This document shows, in pieces, positions 25,504 to 33,790 of a stretch of 64,000 bases of DNA (positions are counted from its first letter, which is position 1; every line of letters starts with the position of its first letter). The DNA is from Sphingopyxis sp. L1A2A (GTDB lineage: Bacteria > Pseudomonadota > Alphaproteobacteria > Sphingomonadales > Sphingomonadaceae), in the NCBI RefSeq assembly GCF_005502465.1, contig NZ_SCOT01000002.1, forward strand, positions 124,001 through 188,000, read 5' to 3'. A model generated the notes under the pieces. It saw only the letters and a list, made by a program, of their open reading frames with translations. It was not told the origin of the DNA and ran no database searches. The position numbers were made by a program, and so were the translations under genes.

Positions 25504-26888
25504 CCCCGCCGACTATTCTGTGGTTCCGCCGCGACCTGCGCCTGTCGGATCAGGCGGCGCTGATCGCTGCGGCCGCCGAAGGTCCGGTCATCCCGGTCTT
25601 CATCCTAGACGACGAGACGCCCCGGCATCGCCGCATGGGCGCGGCGTCGCGCTGGTGGCTGCACCACAGCCTCGCCAGCCTCGATGCCAGCTTGCGCGAA
25701 AAAGGATCGCGCTTGATATTGCGGCGCGGCAAGTGCGAGGAACAACTGGCTCAGATTGCCGAAGAAACCGGCGCGCGTCGGGTGTATTGCCTCCGCCATT
25801 ACGAGCCATGGTGGCGTAACGCGGAAAAGGCGGTGGCGAAGCGACTCGACCTGATTTGCCATGACGGCAATTACCTGCTGCCGCCCGGATCGCTGACCAC
25901 CGGTGGCGGCACACCCTACAAGATTTACACCCCCTTCTGGCGCGCGCTGAAGGAGCAGATGCCGCCGGCGAACCCGCTGGAAGCGCCGCGCGATATTGCG
26001 ACGTCGGGGGCATGGCCGGTGTCGGACGTACTGGCCGACTGGAATTTGCGGCCGACTATGCCCGACTGGGCCACCGGTTTTGCCGCCGAATGGCAACCGG
26101 GCGAGGCGGGTGCGCGCACGCGTGTGGTCGATTTCATCGACGCCGCGTCCGATTATGACCGCTGCCGCAACCTGCCGTCGCAAGAGGGTAGCTCACGCCT
26201 GTCGCCGCACCTCCATTTCGGTGAGGTGTCGCCGGCCGCCATCTGGCATCGCACCGCCGACGCCGGGGGCTCGGTCGATGTGTTTCTGGGCGAGATCGGC
26301 TGGCGCGACTATGCCCAGAATATCATCCTGCAATTCCCGGATTATGGCGGGCGCAGCGCGCGCCCGGCCTTTGACGATGATTTGCCGTGGCGCAGCGGCA
26401 GCAAGGCCGATGCCGACCTGGCGGCCTGGCAACAGGGCCGCACCGGCTATCCGATTGTCGATGCCGGGATGCGCCAGCTGTGGGCGACGGGGTGGATGCA
26501 CAACCGGGTGCGGATGATCGCCGCCAGCTTCCTGATCAAGCATCTGCTGATCGACTGGCGGCAGGGCGAGCAATGGTTCTGGGACACGCTGGTCGATGCG
26601 GACTATGGATCGAACGCGGTGAACTGGCAGTGGGTGGCGGGCAGCGGCGTCGACAGCAATATGTTCCCGCGCATAATGGCGCCGCTGACGCAGTCGGAAA
26701 AATTCGATGCCGCGGCCTATATCCGCTATTGGGTGCCCGAACTTGCCGACGTTACCGAGCCCGCGATCCACGACCCCGACAGCTATGGACAGCGACCGCG
26801 CAGCTACCCCGCCAAGATCATCGGTCACCGCGAAGCCCGCGAACGCGCGCTGGCCGCTTATGACGTCATGAAGGCGCGCGGCAACTGA
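25500..26888 (+). CDS. phrB: Deoxyribodipyrimidine photo-lyase
   Basis: A 462-residue class I CPD photolyase, which uses FAD and blue light to split cyclobutane pyrimidine dimers. N-terminal antenna domain: ILWFRRDLRLSDQAAL (residues 5-20). The C-terminal FAD domain has SRLSPHLHFGEVSP, GWRDYAQNI, GYPIVDAGMRQLWATGWMHNRVRM and VNWQWVAGSG, with the conserved Trp residues for electron transfer. Normal length. Coupled to the preceding membrane protein by a 4-nt overlap. Confidence 0.96.
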   Translation: MTPPTILWFRRDLRLSDQAALIAAAAEGPVIPVFILDDETPRHRRMGAASRWWLHHSLASLDASLREKGSRLILRRGKCEEQLAQIAEETGARRVYCLRHYEPWWRNAEKAVAKRLDLICHDGNYLLPPGSLTTGGGTPYKIYTPFWRALKEQMPPANPLEAPRDIATSGAWPVSDVLADWNLRPTMPDWATGFAAEWQPGEAGARTRVVDFIDAASDYDRCRNLPSQEGSSRLSPHLHFGEVSPAAIWHRTADAGGSVDVFLGEIGWRDYAQNIILQFPDYGGRSARPAFDDDLPWRSGSKADADLAAWQQGRTGYPIVDAGMRQLWATGWMHNRVRMIAASFLIKHLLIDWRQGEQWFWDTLVDADYGSNAVNWQWVAGSGVDSNMFPRIMAPLTQSEKFDAAAYIRYWVPELADVTEPAIHDPDSYGQRPRSYPAKIIGHREARERALAAYDVMKARGN

Positions 26889-26923
26889 TTGTCAGGCGCC
26901 GGACTTTGGGGCAGAAAGACACG

Positions 26924-28204
26924 ATGAACACGCATGTCAGCCCGCGCCGTGGCAAGGAATTGCTTCGCGCTGATCGCGCTTATCGCACCGGCGGGTTGTT
27001 GGCACGGCTGTTGGCGCTGGCGCCCGCGAACCTGTTTCACCGGCTGCTCGACCGGATCGACGCGGGGCTCGCGCTCGGGACGATCGAGGCGCATTTGCCC
27101 GACGGCAGCGTGCGGCTGCTCGGCGGCCGCGGCAAGGGGCCGGTGGCGGTTGTTCATTTGCAGAGTTGGGCGTCGCTGGTGCGCCTCGCGCTGTCAGGAT
27201 CGGTCGGCTGGTATCGCGCCTGGGACGCGGGCGAGTGGACATCGCCCGATCCGGTGCCGCTGTTCGACCTGTTCATGCGCAACGGCGAGATGCTGGGCGA
27301 TGTGGCGCGGGCGCGGGGGCCGCTGCGCTGGGTAAACAAGGCGGTCCATGGCCTTCGTCGCAACAACCGCCGCGGCGCCCGGCGAAACATCCATGCTCAC
27401 TATGATTTGGGCAATGATTTCTATCGCTTGTGGCTCGACCAAGCGATGAATTATTCCAGCGCATTGTTCACCGATCCGGGGCAGTCGCTGGACGAGGCAC
27501 AGGCGGCCAAGGTCGATGCGATCCTTGACCGGCTGGACTTGCGGTCGGGCAGTCGCCTGCTGGAAATCGGTTGCGGCTGGGGCGCATTGGCCGAACGCGC
27601 GGTCGAGCGTCACGATGTGCTCTACACCGGGATCACGCTGTCGCCGTCACAGGCCGAAGTCGCCGACGCGCGGCTTGCCGCGATCGATCTGTCGGGGCGC
27701 TCGCGCATCGAAATCTGCGACTATCGCGACGCGCAGGGCCCCTATGACGCGATCGCCAGCGTCGAAATGGTCGAAGCGGTGGGGCAGGCCTATTGGCCGG
27801 CCTATCTCGACGCGATCGCCCGCTTGCTGCGTCCGGGGGGCAAGGCGGCGATCCAGTATATCCTGATCAACGACGCGCTGTTCGAACGCTATGCGGTGAG
27901 CAGCGATTTCATCCAGGCGTATATCTTCCCGGGTGGCTGCCTGATCTCCGAAAGCCGGTTTCGCGCGCTCGCCGAGGCCCGGGGGCTGGCGTGGCGCGAT
28001 GTCCACCGGTTCGGCGACGATTATGCCGAAACGCTGCGCCAGTGGCGCGAACGCTTCGACGCGGCGGTCGCTGCTGACCAACTGCCGTCGGGCTTCGATG
28101 ATCGCTTCGTGCGGCTCTGGCGCTATTATCTGCAATATTGCGAAGGTGGCTTTCGCGGCGGCGGCATCGATGTCGCGCAAGTCACGCTGGAAAAAACAGC
28201 CTGA
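26924..28204 (+). CDS. cfa: Cyclopropane-fatty-acyl-phospholipid synthase family methyltransferase
   Basis: A 426-residue SAM-dependent enzyme that would add a methylene (or methyl) group to unsaturated acyl chains in membrane phospholipids. The N-terminal lipid-binding part (1-140) is followed by HYDLGNDFYRLWLDQAMNYS, the SAM loop LEIGCGWGALAE, and VEMVEAVGQAYW. The C-terminal YIFPGGCLIS and the segment around RDVHRFGDDYAETL match Cfa. The ATG at 26924 is taken over a TTG at 26906. Which modification is made cannot be settled. Confidence 0.9.
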   Translation: MNTHVSPRRGKELLRADRAYRTGGLLARLLALAPANLFHRLLDRIDAGLALGTIEAHLPDGSVRLLGGRGKGPVAVVHLQSWASLVRLALSGSVGWYRAWDAGEWTSPDPVPLFDLFMRNGEMLGDVARARGPLRWVNKAVHGLRRNNRRGARRNIHAHYDLGNDFYRLWLDQAMNYSSALFTDPGQSLDEAQAAKVDAILDRLDLRSGSRLLEIGCGWGALAERAVERHDVLYTGITLSPSQAEVADARLAAIDLSGRSRIEICDYRDAQGPYDAIASVEMVEAVGQAYWPAYLDAIARLLRPGGKAAIQYILINDALFERYAVSSDFIQAYIFPGGCLISESRFRALAEARGLAWRDVHRFGDDYAETLRQWRERFDAAVAADQLPSGFDDRFVRLWRYYLQYCEGGFRGGGIDVAQVTLEKTA

Positions 28205-28221
28205 AAACAGGGGAGGGAGTT

Positions 28222-29394
28222 ATGCGACGATATCTGGTAGCGGCGCTTTTGTGCGCCGCGACGACGGGGTGCAATGCGCCCGCTTCCGCCCCGACTGCAG
28301 ACACGCTGCCAAAGGATATGAATGTGCTGTTCTGGACCCAGGATCAACGCGACGCCGCTTTCCGCACGATGGAGACCGTGCCCAAGGTCGTCGTCAACAC
28401 GGTTGAGGCGGGTGACGGGGTGTATCCGCTGCCGCAGGGGCAGCCGCTCGACCTTGGCGCCGATGTCGATGCCTATATGGCGAAACAGCGCAACGCCGGG
28501 TTGATCATCGTCCAGGATGGCAAGATCCGGCTGGAGAAATATGCGCTTGGCTATGGCGCCGCGGGGCGCTGGACGAGTTTTTCGGTGGCCAAGAGCTTCA
28601 CCTCGACCCTCGTCGGGGCGGCGGTGAAGGACGGCTATATCAAGAGCCTCGACGATAAGGTGACGGTCTATATCCCGGGGCTCAAGGGTTCGGCCTATGA
28701 CGACGTGTCGGTGCGGCAGTTGCTGACGATGACCTCGGGCGTCAAATGGAACGAGGATTATACCGATCCGAAATCCGACGTCGCGCAGTTCAATATGCAA
28801 AAACCGGTCGCGGGCGAAGACATAACTGTCAGCTATATGAAAACCTTGCCGCGCGAAGCGCCGGCGGGGTCGAAGTGGGTGTACAAGACCGGCGAGACCA
28901 ATTTGATCGGGGTGCTGGTGTCGAGCGCGACGGGCAAGACGCTGTCGCAATATCTGTCCGAAAAGGTCTGGAAACCGTTCGGGATGGAACAGGATGCGGT
29001 GTGGATGCTGGGCGCCACCGGGCACGAAATCAGCGGCTGCTGCATGTCGGCGAGCCTCAAGGATTATGCGCGCTTCGGCCAATTCATGTTGAACGGCGGC
29101 GTTGCCGGCGGTCAGAAGGTCGTTCCCGATGACTGGATGACGGCTGCGACCACCAAACAGGCGGGGATCGACCAGCCGGGGCGCGGCTATGGCTATCAAT
29201 GGTGGACCAACGACGACGGCAGTTATGCGGCGCAGGGCATTTTCGGCCAGGGCATCTTCATCGATCCCAAGCGCAAGCTGGTGATCGCGTCGAACGGCAA
29301 CTGGCCGACGGCAACCGATCCCGAGGGCGTCGGCGCGGCGCGCGAAGCGTTTTACAAGAGCGTGCAGGCGGCGGTGGATGGGGAGGCGAAATAG
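28222..29394 (+). CDS. Serine hydrolase of the beta-lactamase/transpeptidase-like family, lipoprotein
   Basis: A 390-residue class-C-beta-lactamase-fold protein. A signal sequence with a Cys at residue 17 (TTGC) suggests lipidation. The S-x-x-K active-site motif is SVAK (S121, K124); the second motif is the Tyr in WVYKTGETN. A third motif of the H/K-x-G type is less clear (QGIFGQGIF). Such proteins act as esterases, D-aminopeptidases or amide hydrolases more often than as antibiotic-resistance enzymes. GGGAGGGAG precedes the ATG at 28222; the frame is open further upstream into cfa. Confidence 0.88.
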   Translation: MRRYLVAALLCAATTGCNAPASAPTADTLPKDMNVLFWTQDQRDAAFRTMETVPKVVVNTVEAGDGVYPLPQGQPLDLGADVDAYMAKQRNAGLIIVQDGKIRLEKYALGYGAAGRWTSFSVAKSFTSTLVGAAVKDGYIKSLDDKVTVYIPGLKGSAYDDVSVRQLLTMTSGVKWNEDYTDPKSDVAQFNMQKPVAGEDITVSYMKTLPREAPAGSKWVYKTGETNLIGVLVSSATGKTLSQYLSEKVWKPFGMEQDAVWMLGATGHEISGCCMSASLKDYARFGQFMLNGGVAGGQKVVPDDWMTAATTKQAGIDQPGRGYGYQWWTNDDGSYAAQGIFGQGIFIDPKRKLVIASNGNWPTATDPEGVGAAREAFYKSVQAAVDGEAK

Positions 29395-29420
29395 AACGCG
29401 CTGGTCAACTAAAATAGCTC

Positions 29421-29503
29421 CGTCATTGCGAGGAGCGAAGCGACGCGGCAATCCAGCGCCCGCGTAACCCGCTCTGGATTGCTTCGCTTCGCTCGCAATG
29501 ACG
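29421..29503. repeat. REP-like inverted repeat (CGTCATTGCGAG type)
   Basis: The left arm CGTCATTGCGAGGAGCGAAG and the right arm ending CTCGCAATGACG are inverted copies, with inner arms CAATCCAG/CTGGATTG. It lies between convergent genes and looks like an interspersed bacterial palindrome. It may act as a bidirectional transcript-stabilising or terminating hairpin. Confidence 0.8.
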
Positions 29504-29547
29504 ATTGTGAAATTGCGCGCCGCCGCCCTTAAAACGCAAACGAGTTT

Positions 29548-29934
29548 CTACTCGGCGATCATACTCGCCGCCCGCTGCGCCAACCACACCGCAGCAAGCG
29601 GAACCGCGACGCCCAGCGCCATGATCCACCAGGTGTCGGCAAGGGTCACGGCGCGGTAGAGCGCGGCACCGATCACCGACCCGGCGACGATCCATCCCGC
29701 ACCGGTGCCTGCCGAGATGCGCATGGCGAGCCAGGCACCGGCGAAGGTGCCGATGAACCAGCCGACGATCAGCGCAATCGTCGATCCGATCGGGATCAAT
29801 ATCTCGCCGGTGTCGATGTCATATTCGGCGGGCGAAAATTCGCTGCCGGCATATTGGGCCAGCCAGATCAGCCCGAATGCGACGACGATGCCGATCACGG
29901 CGGCGATCGCCGATCGCAAAATATCCTTGGTCAT
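29548..29934 (-). CDS. Small four-helix membrane protein, unknown
   Basis: A 128-residue protein with four clear membrane helices (about residues 8-27, 47-70, 79-96, 103-122) separated by short loops; the first loop is acidic (SPAEYDIDTGEI). I do not recognise a family. It lies downstream of the SDR gene on the same strand with about 60 bases between them, and tail-to-tail with the serine hydrolase across a REP element. The coding case rests on the hydrophobic pattern, a good ATG and high-GC codon use. Confidence 0.7.
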   Translation of the reverse strand: MTKDILRSAIAAVIGIVVAFGLIWLAQYAGSEFSPAEYDIDTGEILIPIGSTIALIVGWFIGTFAGAWLAMRISAGTGAGWIVAGSVIGAALYRAVTLADTWWIMALGVAVPLAAVWLAQRAASMIAE

Positions 29935-29995
29935 AGCTGCGCCCTTGCCAACCCGTCTTATCCGGCTGCCTTAGTGCAGGAAAACAAAGATGGCG

Positions 29996-30730
29996 TTAAG
30001 CCTTTTCCATGACCTTGGGCAGTGCGTGGAACGCGGTGCTGTCAAAGCCGTCGACCATCAGCCCGGCGACAAATTCGCCGACCGCTGCGGGTTCTTTGAT
30101 GCTCTGGGCATCTTCACCGGGATAGGCGCGCGCGCGCATTTGGGTCCGGGTGCCGCCGGGATCGAGGATCGCGGTGCGGACGGTCGAAATATTGCGCATT
30201 TCGGCGCCATAGCTGGTGACCAGCGTCTCGAACGCCGCCTTCGACGCCGCATAAGCGCCCCAATAGGCGCGCGGGGTCCGGGCGACGCCGCTCGACAGTG
30301 CGAGCAGGCGGCCGTTCGCGGCGCGGCGCAGCAGCGGGTCGAAATTGGCGATCAGCGCCTGCTGCGCGATCAGGTTCAGCGTCAGCAGCTTGTTGAATTC
30401 CTTGCCGTCGATCGCGGCCACCGGAGTCAGCGTGCCGAGCATTGCGGCGTTGAGCACCAGCATGTCGAGCTGTTGCCAGCGTTCGGCCATCGCGCTGGCA
30501 AGGCGCGCAATGCTGTCGCCGTCGGTCAGGTCGAGCGGGGCGATCGTCGCGGCGCCGCCCGCCGCGTGGATGCGGTCTTCGAGCGCTTCGAGCCCGCCCG
30601 CCGTGCGCGCGGTGATCACGACATGCGCGCCGCGCGCCGCCAGCGCTTCGGCGATCGCTTCGCCGATGCCACGGCTGGCCCCGGTGACGAGCGCAACCTG
30701 GCCCGCCAATTCTTCAGTCTTCATCGTCAT
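29996..30730 (-). CDS. SDR-family NAD(P)-dependent oxidoreductase
   Basis: A 244-residue short-chain dehydrogenase/reductase. Cofactor motif TGASRGIG (about 15-22), the NAA-type motif in LVLNAAML, and a catalytic Ser and YxxxK in ALSSGVAR and YWGAYAASKAAFE. The substrate is not evident. The frame continues into purF; the ATG at 30730 (or 30724) gives the usual N-terminus. The start lies within five bases of the purF stop, so it is cotranscribed with purF. Confidence 0.9.
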   Translation of the reverse strand: MTMKTEELAGQVALVTGASRGIGEAIAEALAARGAHVVITARTAGGLEALEDRIHAAGGAATIAPLDLTDGDSIARLASAMAERWQQLDMLVLNAAMLGTLTPVAAIDGKEFNKLLTLNLIAQQALIANFDPLLRRAANGRLLALSSGVARTPRAYWGAYAASKAAFETLVTSYGAEMRNISTVRTAILDPGGTRTQMRARAYPGEDAQSIKEPAAVGEFVAGLMVDGFDSTAFHALPKVMEKA

Positions 30731-30734
30731 GGTG

Positions 30735-32192
30735 TCAGACAACCCGTTCGGCAAGCAGCGAAAATTGATCTTCCAGCCCATGCTCGTCGAAATCGGTCAG
30801 GGTGGTCGGATAGTCGCCGGTAAAGCAGGCATCGCAATATTGCGGCGCGTCGTCGCTGCGCTTTGCTTCGCCCAGTGCGCGGTACAGGCCGTCGATGGTG
30901 ACGAACGACAGGCTGTCGGCATTGATGAAATTCGCCATCTGCCCGACGGTCATCTGCGCCGCCAGCAGCTTGGCGCGCTCAGGGGTGTCGACGCCGTAAA
31001 AGCAGCTGTGCTGGGTCGGCGGGCTGGCGATCCGCATATGGACCTCGGCGGCGCCGGCATCGCGCATCATCTGCACGATTTTCAGGCTCGTCGTGCCGCG
31101 GACGATCGAATCGTCGATCAGCACGATCCGCTTGCCCGCGATCAGCGCGCGGTTGGCGTTGTGCTTCAACTTGACGCCCAGGTGACGAACCTTGTCGCCC
31201 GGCTGGATGAAGGTGCGGCCGACATAGTGCGAGCGGATGATCCCGAGTTCGAACGGGATACCCGATTCCTGCGCATAACCGATCGCCGCAGGGGTGCCCG
31301 AATCGGGGACGGGGATGATCAGGTCGGCATCGACCGGGTTTTCGCGCGCCAGTTCGGCGCCGATCGCCTTGCGGACCGAATAGACGCTGGTGCCATCGAC
31401 GATCGAGTCGGGGCGTGAGAAATAGACATATTCAAAGATGCACGGCCGCGCCGATTGCGACGCAAAGGGCCGATGCGATTTCAGCTGACCGTCGCGGATG
31501 ATCACCAGTTCGCCGGGCTCGACCGAGCGGACAAATTCAGCGCCAACAACGTCGAGCGCCACGGTTTCCGATGCCAGAATATGCGCATCGCCCAGCTTGC
31601 CGATGACGAGCGGGCGGATCCCGAGTGGATCGCGGCACCCGATCATTCCCTCGGCGGTGAGGCAGATCAGCGAATAGGCGCCCTCGACCTGTTTCAGCGC
31701 GTCGATGAAGCGGTCGATCAGTGACCGATAGCTAGACGTCGCGACAAGATGGATGATCACCTCGGTATCGCTGGTCGATTGAAAGATCGAGCCGCGGCGA
31801 ACGAGCAATTTTTTGAGCGCCGTCGCATTGGAAATATTGCCGTTATGCGCGACCGCAAAGCCGCCGGTGGACAGGTCGGCGAACAGCGGCTGGACGTTGC
31901 GCAGCGCGGTCTCGCCGGTCGTTGAATAGCGGACATGGCCGATCGCCGATCCGCCCTGCAACTGGCGCATGATCTCGTCGCGGTCGAAATTGCCCGCGAC
32001 ATGGCCCATCGCGCGATGCGTGTGGAATTCCTTGCCGTCAAAGGCGGTAATGCCTGCGGCTTCCTGTCCACGGTGCTGCAGGGCGTGCAGCCCCAGCGCG
32101 ACGACCGCGGCGGCGCTGTCGGCGCCATGAATACCAAAGACGCCGCACTCCTCGCGGAGTTTGTCGTCGTCGAAGGGGTGTGTGGTGAGCAT
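30735..32192 (-). CDS. purF: Amidophosphoribosyltransferase
   Basis: A 485-residue enzyme catalysing the first committed step of purine synthesis: PRPP plus glutamine gives phosphoribosylamine. A short propeptide ends before the catalytic Cys in EECGVFG, so removal of about 15 residues is expected. The glutaminase domain has GHVRYSTTG and AHNGNISN; the transferase domain has the PRPP loop VLIDDSIVRGTT. Cys in SPPTQHSCFYGVDTP and further C-terminal Cys could ligate a cluster as in Bacillus-type PurF. Divergent from hisI. Confidence 0.96.
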   Translation of the reverse strand: MLTTHPFDDDKLREECGVFGIHGADSAAAVVALGLHALQHRGQEAAGITAFDGKEFHTHRAMGHVAGNFDRDEIMRQLQGGSAIGHVRYSTTGETALRNVQPLFADLSTGGFAVAHNGNISNATALKKLLVRRGSIFQSTSDTEVIIHLVATSSYRSLIDRFIDALKQVEGAYSLICLTAEGMIGCRDPLGIRPLVIGKLGDAHILASETVALDVVGAEFVRSVEPGELVIIRDGQLKSHRPFASQSARPCIFEYVYFSRPDSIVDGTSVYSVRKAIGAELARENPVDADLIIPVPDSGTPAAIGYAQESGIPFELGIIRSHYVGRTFIQPGDKVRHLGVKLKHNANRALIAGKRIVLIDDSIVRGTTSLKIVQMMRDAGAAEVHMRIASPPTQHSCFYGVDTPERAKLLAAQMTVGQMANFINADSLSFVTIDGLYRALGEAKRSDDAPQYCDACFTGDYPTTLTDFDEHGLEDQFSLLAERVV

Positions 32193-32333
32193 GATGGTCC
32201 AGCAGCGAGGGCAGTGACTGGCGCGCATATAGGGACGGCAATCGCAAATGTCGCCCCCATATTCACGATATTGTCATCGCGCCTGCGAACGACGGGGTGA
32301 CAGGGGCTTTGATCCTGCTCTAAGGCGCGGGAC

Positions 32334-32714
32334 ATGGACGATCAGCGCGACACCGCCGACCACTTCATTCCGCGGTTCGACGCGGCAGGGCTGGTGACCG
32401 CGATCGTCACCGATGCGGACACCGGGGTGCTGTTGATGGTCGCGCATATGAATGCCGAAGCGATCGAGCGGACGCAGGCGACGGGGCAGGCGCATTTCTG
32501 GTCGCGCTCGCGCGGCGCGCTGTGGCGCAAGGGCGAAACGTCGGGCAACGGATTGACGCTGGTCGAGATGCGCGTCGATTGCGATCAGGATGCGCTGCTG
32601 CTGCGCGTGACACCCGCCGGCCCGGCCTGCCACACCGGACGGCGGAGCTGTTTTTATCGCCGCGTCGAAGCCGATGGCAGCCTGACCTTCCTGACCGACG
32701 ATGCACAGGGCTAG
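32334..32714 (+). CDS. hisI: Phosphoribosyl-AMP cyclohydrolase
   Basis: A 126-residue zinc enzyme opening the adenine ring of phosphoribosyl-AMP in histidine synthesis. It has [38 protein letters not shown], the metal ligands in [10 protein letters not shown], and [11 protein letters not shown]. It is the standalone form without a HisE domain, away from other his genes in this window. It overlaps the next lipoprotein gene by 14 bases. Confidence 0.96.
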   Translation: MDDQRDTADHFIPRFDAAGLVTAIVTDADTGVLLMVAHMNAEAIERTQATGQAHFWSRSRGALWRKGETSGNGLTLVEMRVDCDQDALLLRVTPAGPACHTGRRSCFYRRVEADGSLTFLTDDAQG

Positions 32715-33255
32715 CGCCGCGCTGGCATGTGCGGCGCTGTTGCTCGCCGGGTGCGAGCGACCGACCTCGGGCAACAGCGGGCAGGGGATCGACGCCGACA
32801 ACCCGCTGGAGCAGGCGGCCCGCGAGCGCGGCGTCGTCCGGGCCGATCCTACATCGCCGGTCGGGGTGTTTGAACGCACCCACGATCTGGGGCGCGACGC
32901 GATGTGCGTCGTGCCCGACGGGGCAGGGCAGTGGCGCTTTGCGGTCACCGCGGCGTTCGGCGCCACCCTGTCCTGCCCGGCAAGCGGCACCATGACGCGC
33001 GATCACGGCGGTTGGCGGCTGCGCTTCGCCGGCACCGATGGCTGCGAGGCGTTGGTTCATGAGGAGGAGGACGAGCTGCGCCTTCCCGGAAGCTTGCCGC
33101 CACAATGCGCCACGCTCTGCCCCGCCCGCGCCTCGCTGTCGGGTTTACGGCTGCCGCGCGCCAGCTGGTCGGCCGACGATGCGCGGGGCTTGCAGATCCG
33201 TGATCGACAGGGCAATATGCACCAGCCCTGCGGGGTCCGACCGGCCCCAAAATAG
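32701..33255 (+). CDS. Hypothetical lipoprotein
   Basis: A 184-residue protein with a signal peptide and lipobox LLLAGC (Cys near 18). The mature part has several Cys (AMCVV, TLSCPAS, DGCEAL, PQCATLC, QPCGV) that may form disulfides in the periplasm, and a Trp/Arg-rich beta-like region (GGWRLRF). I recognise no family. Its ATG lies inside the hisI end, so it is probably cotranscribed with hisI. Confidence 0.72.
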   Translation: MHRASAALACAALLLAGCERPTSGNSGQGIDADNPLEQAARERGVVRADPTSPVGVFERTHDLGRDAMCVVPDGAGQWRFAVTAAFGATLSCPASGTMTRDHGGWRLRFAGTDGCEALVHEEEDELRLPGSLPPQCATLCPARASLSGLRLPRASWSADDARGLQIRDRQGNMHQPCGVRPAPK

Positions 33256-33270
33256 GCCGATTTGCCGGTC

Positions 33271-33299
33271 TTGACGTTCACGTCAACGGAAACTAGTTT
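33271..33299 (+). promoter_or_regulatory. MerR-type operator and promoter
   Basis: TTGACGT-TC-ACGTCAA (33271-33286) is a near-perfect palindrome whose left half contains a -35-like TTGACG. A -10-like TAGTTT is at 33294-33299, 17 bases further. The regulator ATG is at 33307, so the transcript would have almost no leader. This resembles the operators of LiuR-like MerR regulators of acyl-CoA catabolism. Confidence 0.6.
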
Positions 33300-33306
33300 C
33301 ATCGGC

Positions 33307-33738
33307 ATGACCGAACCATATGGCCACGCCCATATCGATACGCCCGATCACCTGGGGCGCGAACAATTCAGCATCACCGACTTGTCGACCGAGTTCGGCG
33401 TCACCGCACGTGCGCTGCGTTTTTATGAGGATGAAGGGCTGATCAGCCCGTCGCGCAAGGGATTGTCGCGCATCTATTCGAAACGTGACCGCGCCCGGCT
33501 GGCGTGGATATTGCGGGCGAAGCGGACGGGCTTCAGCCTGGCCGACATCCGCGAGATGATCGACCTGTACGACGTCGGCGATGGTCGCAAGCTGCAACGG
33601 CAGGTAACGATCGAGAAATGCGAACAGCGCATTGGCTTGTTGCAGCGGCAGCGCGACGATATCGACAGCGCTGTCGAAGAATTGTCGCGGTTCATCGATA
33701 TGGTGAAGAAAGTCGACGCCGGCCAAAAGGTCGGTTGA
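33307..33738 (+). CDS. MerR-family regulator, LiuR-like
   Basis: A 143-residue DNA-binding protein. The winged helix-turn-helix begins FSITDLSTEFGVTARALRFYEDEGLISPSR (short segment near residues 18-47) and a C-terminal coiled coil (about 95-135) allows dimerisation. No Cys cluster for metal sensing is present; members of this type next to acyl-CoA dehydrogenases respond to acyl-CoA or CoA-pathway intermediates. The palindrome directly upstream suggests autoregulation. No ribosome binding site is visible before the ATG at 33307. The acyl-CoA dehydrogenase gene follows after about 50 bases. Confidence 0.87.
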   Translation: MTEPYGHAHIDTPDHLGREQFSITDLSTEFGVTARALRFYEDEGLISPSRKGLSRIYSKRDRARLAWILRAKRTGFSLADIREMIDLYDVGDGRKLQRQVTIEKCEQRIGLLQRQRDDIDSAVEELSRFIDMVKKVDAGQKVG

Positions 33739-33790
33739 GCCTCTCCCCAGGCAAGTGACATTGCGAACCTGATTTTCAGAAGGATATCCC

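Noticed and set aside
28222..29394. Antibiotic-resistance beta-lactamase
   Set aside because: It has the S-x-x-K serine hydrolase fold but not the full set of class C signature motifs, and no resistance context; a general esterase/peptidase role is more likely.
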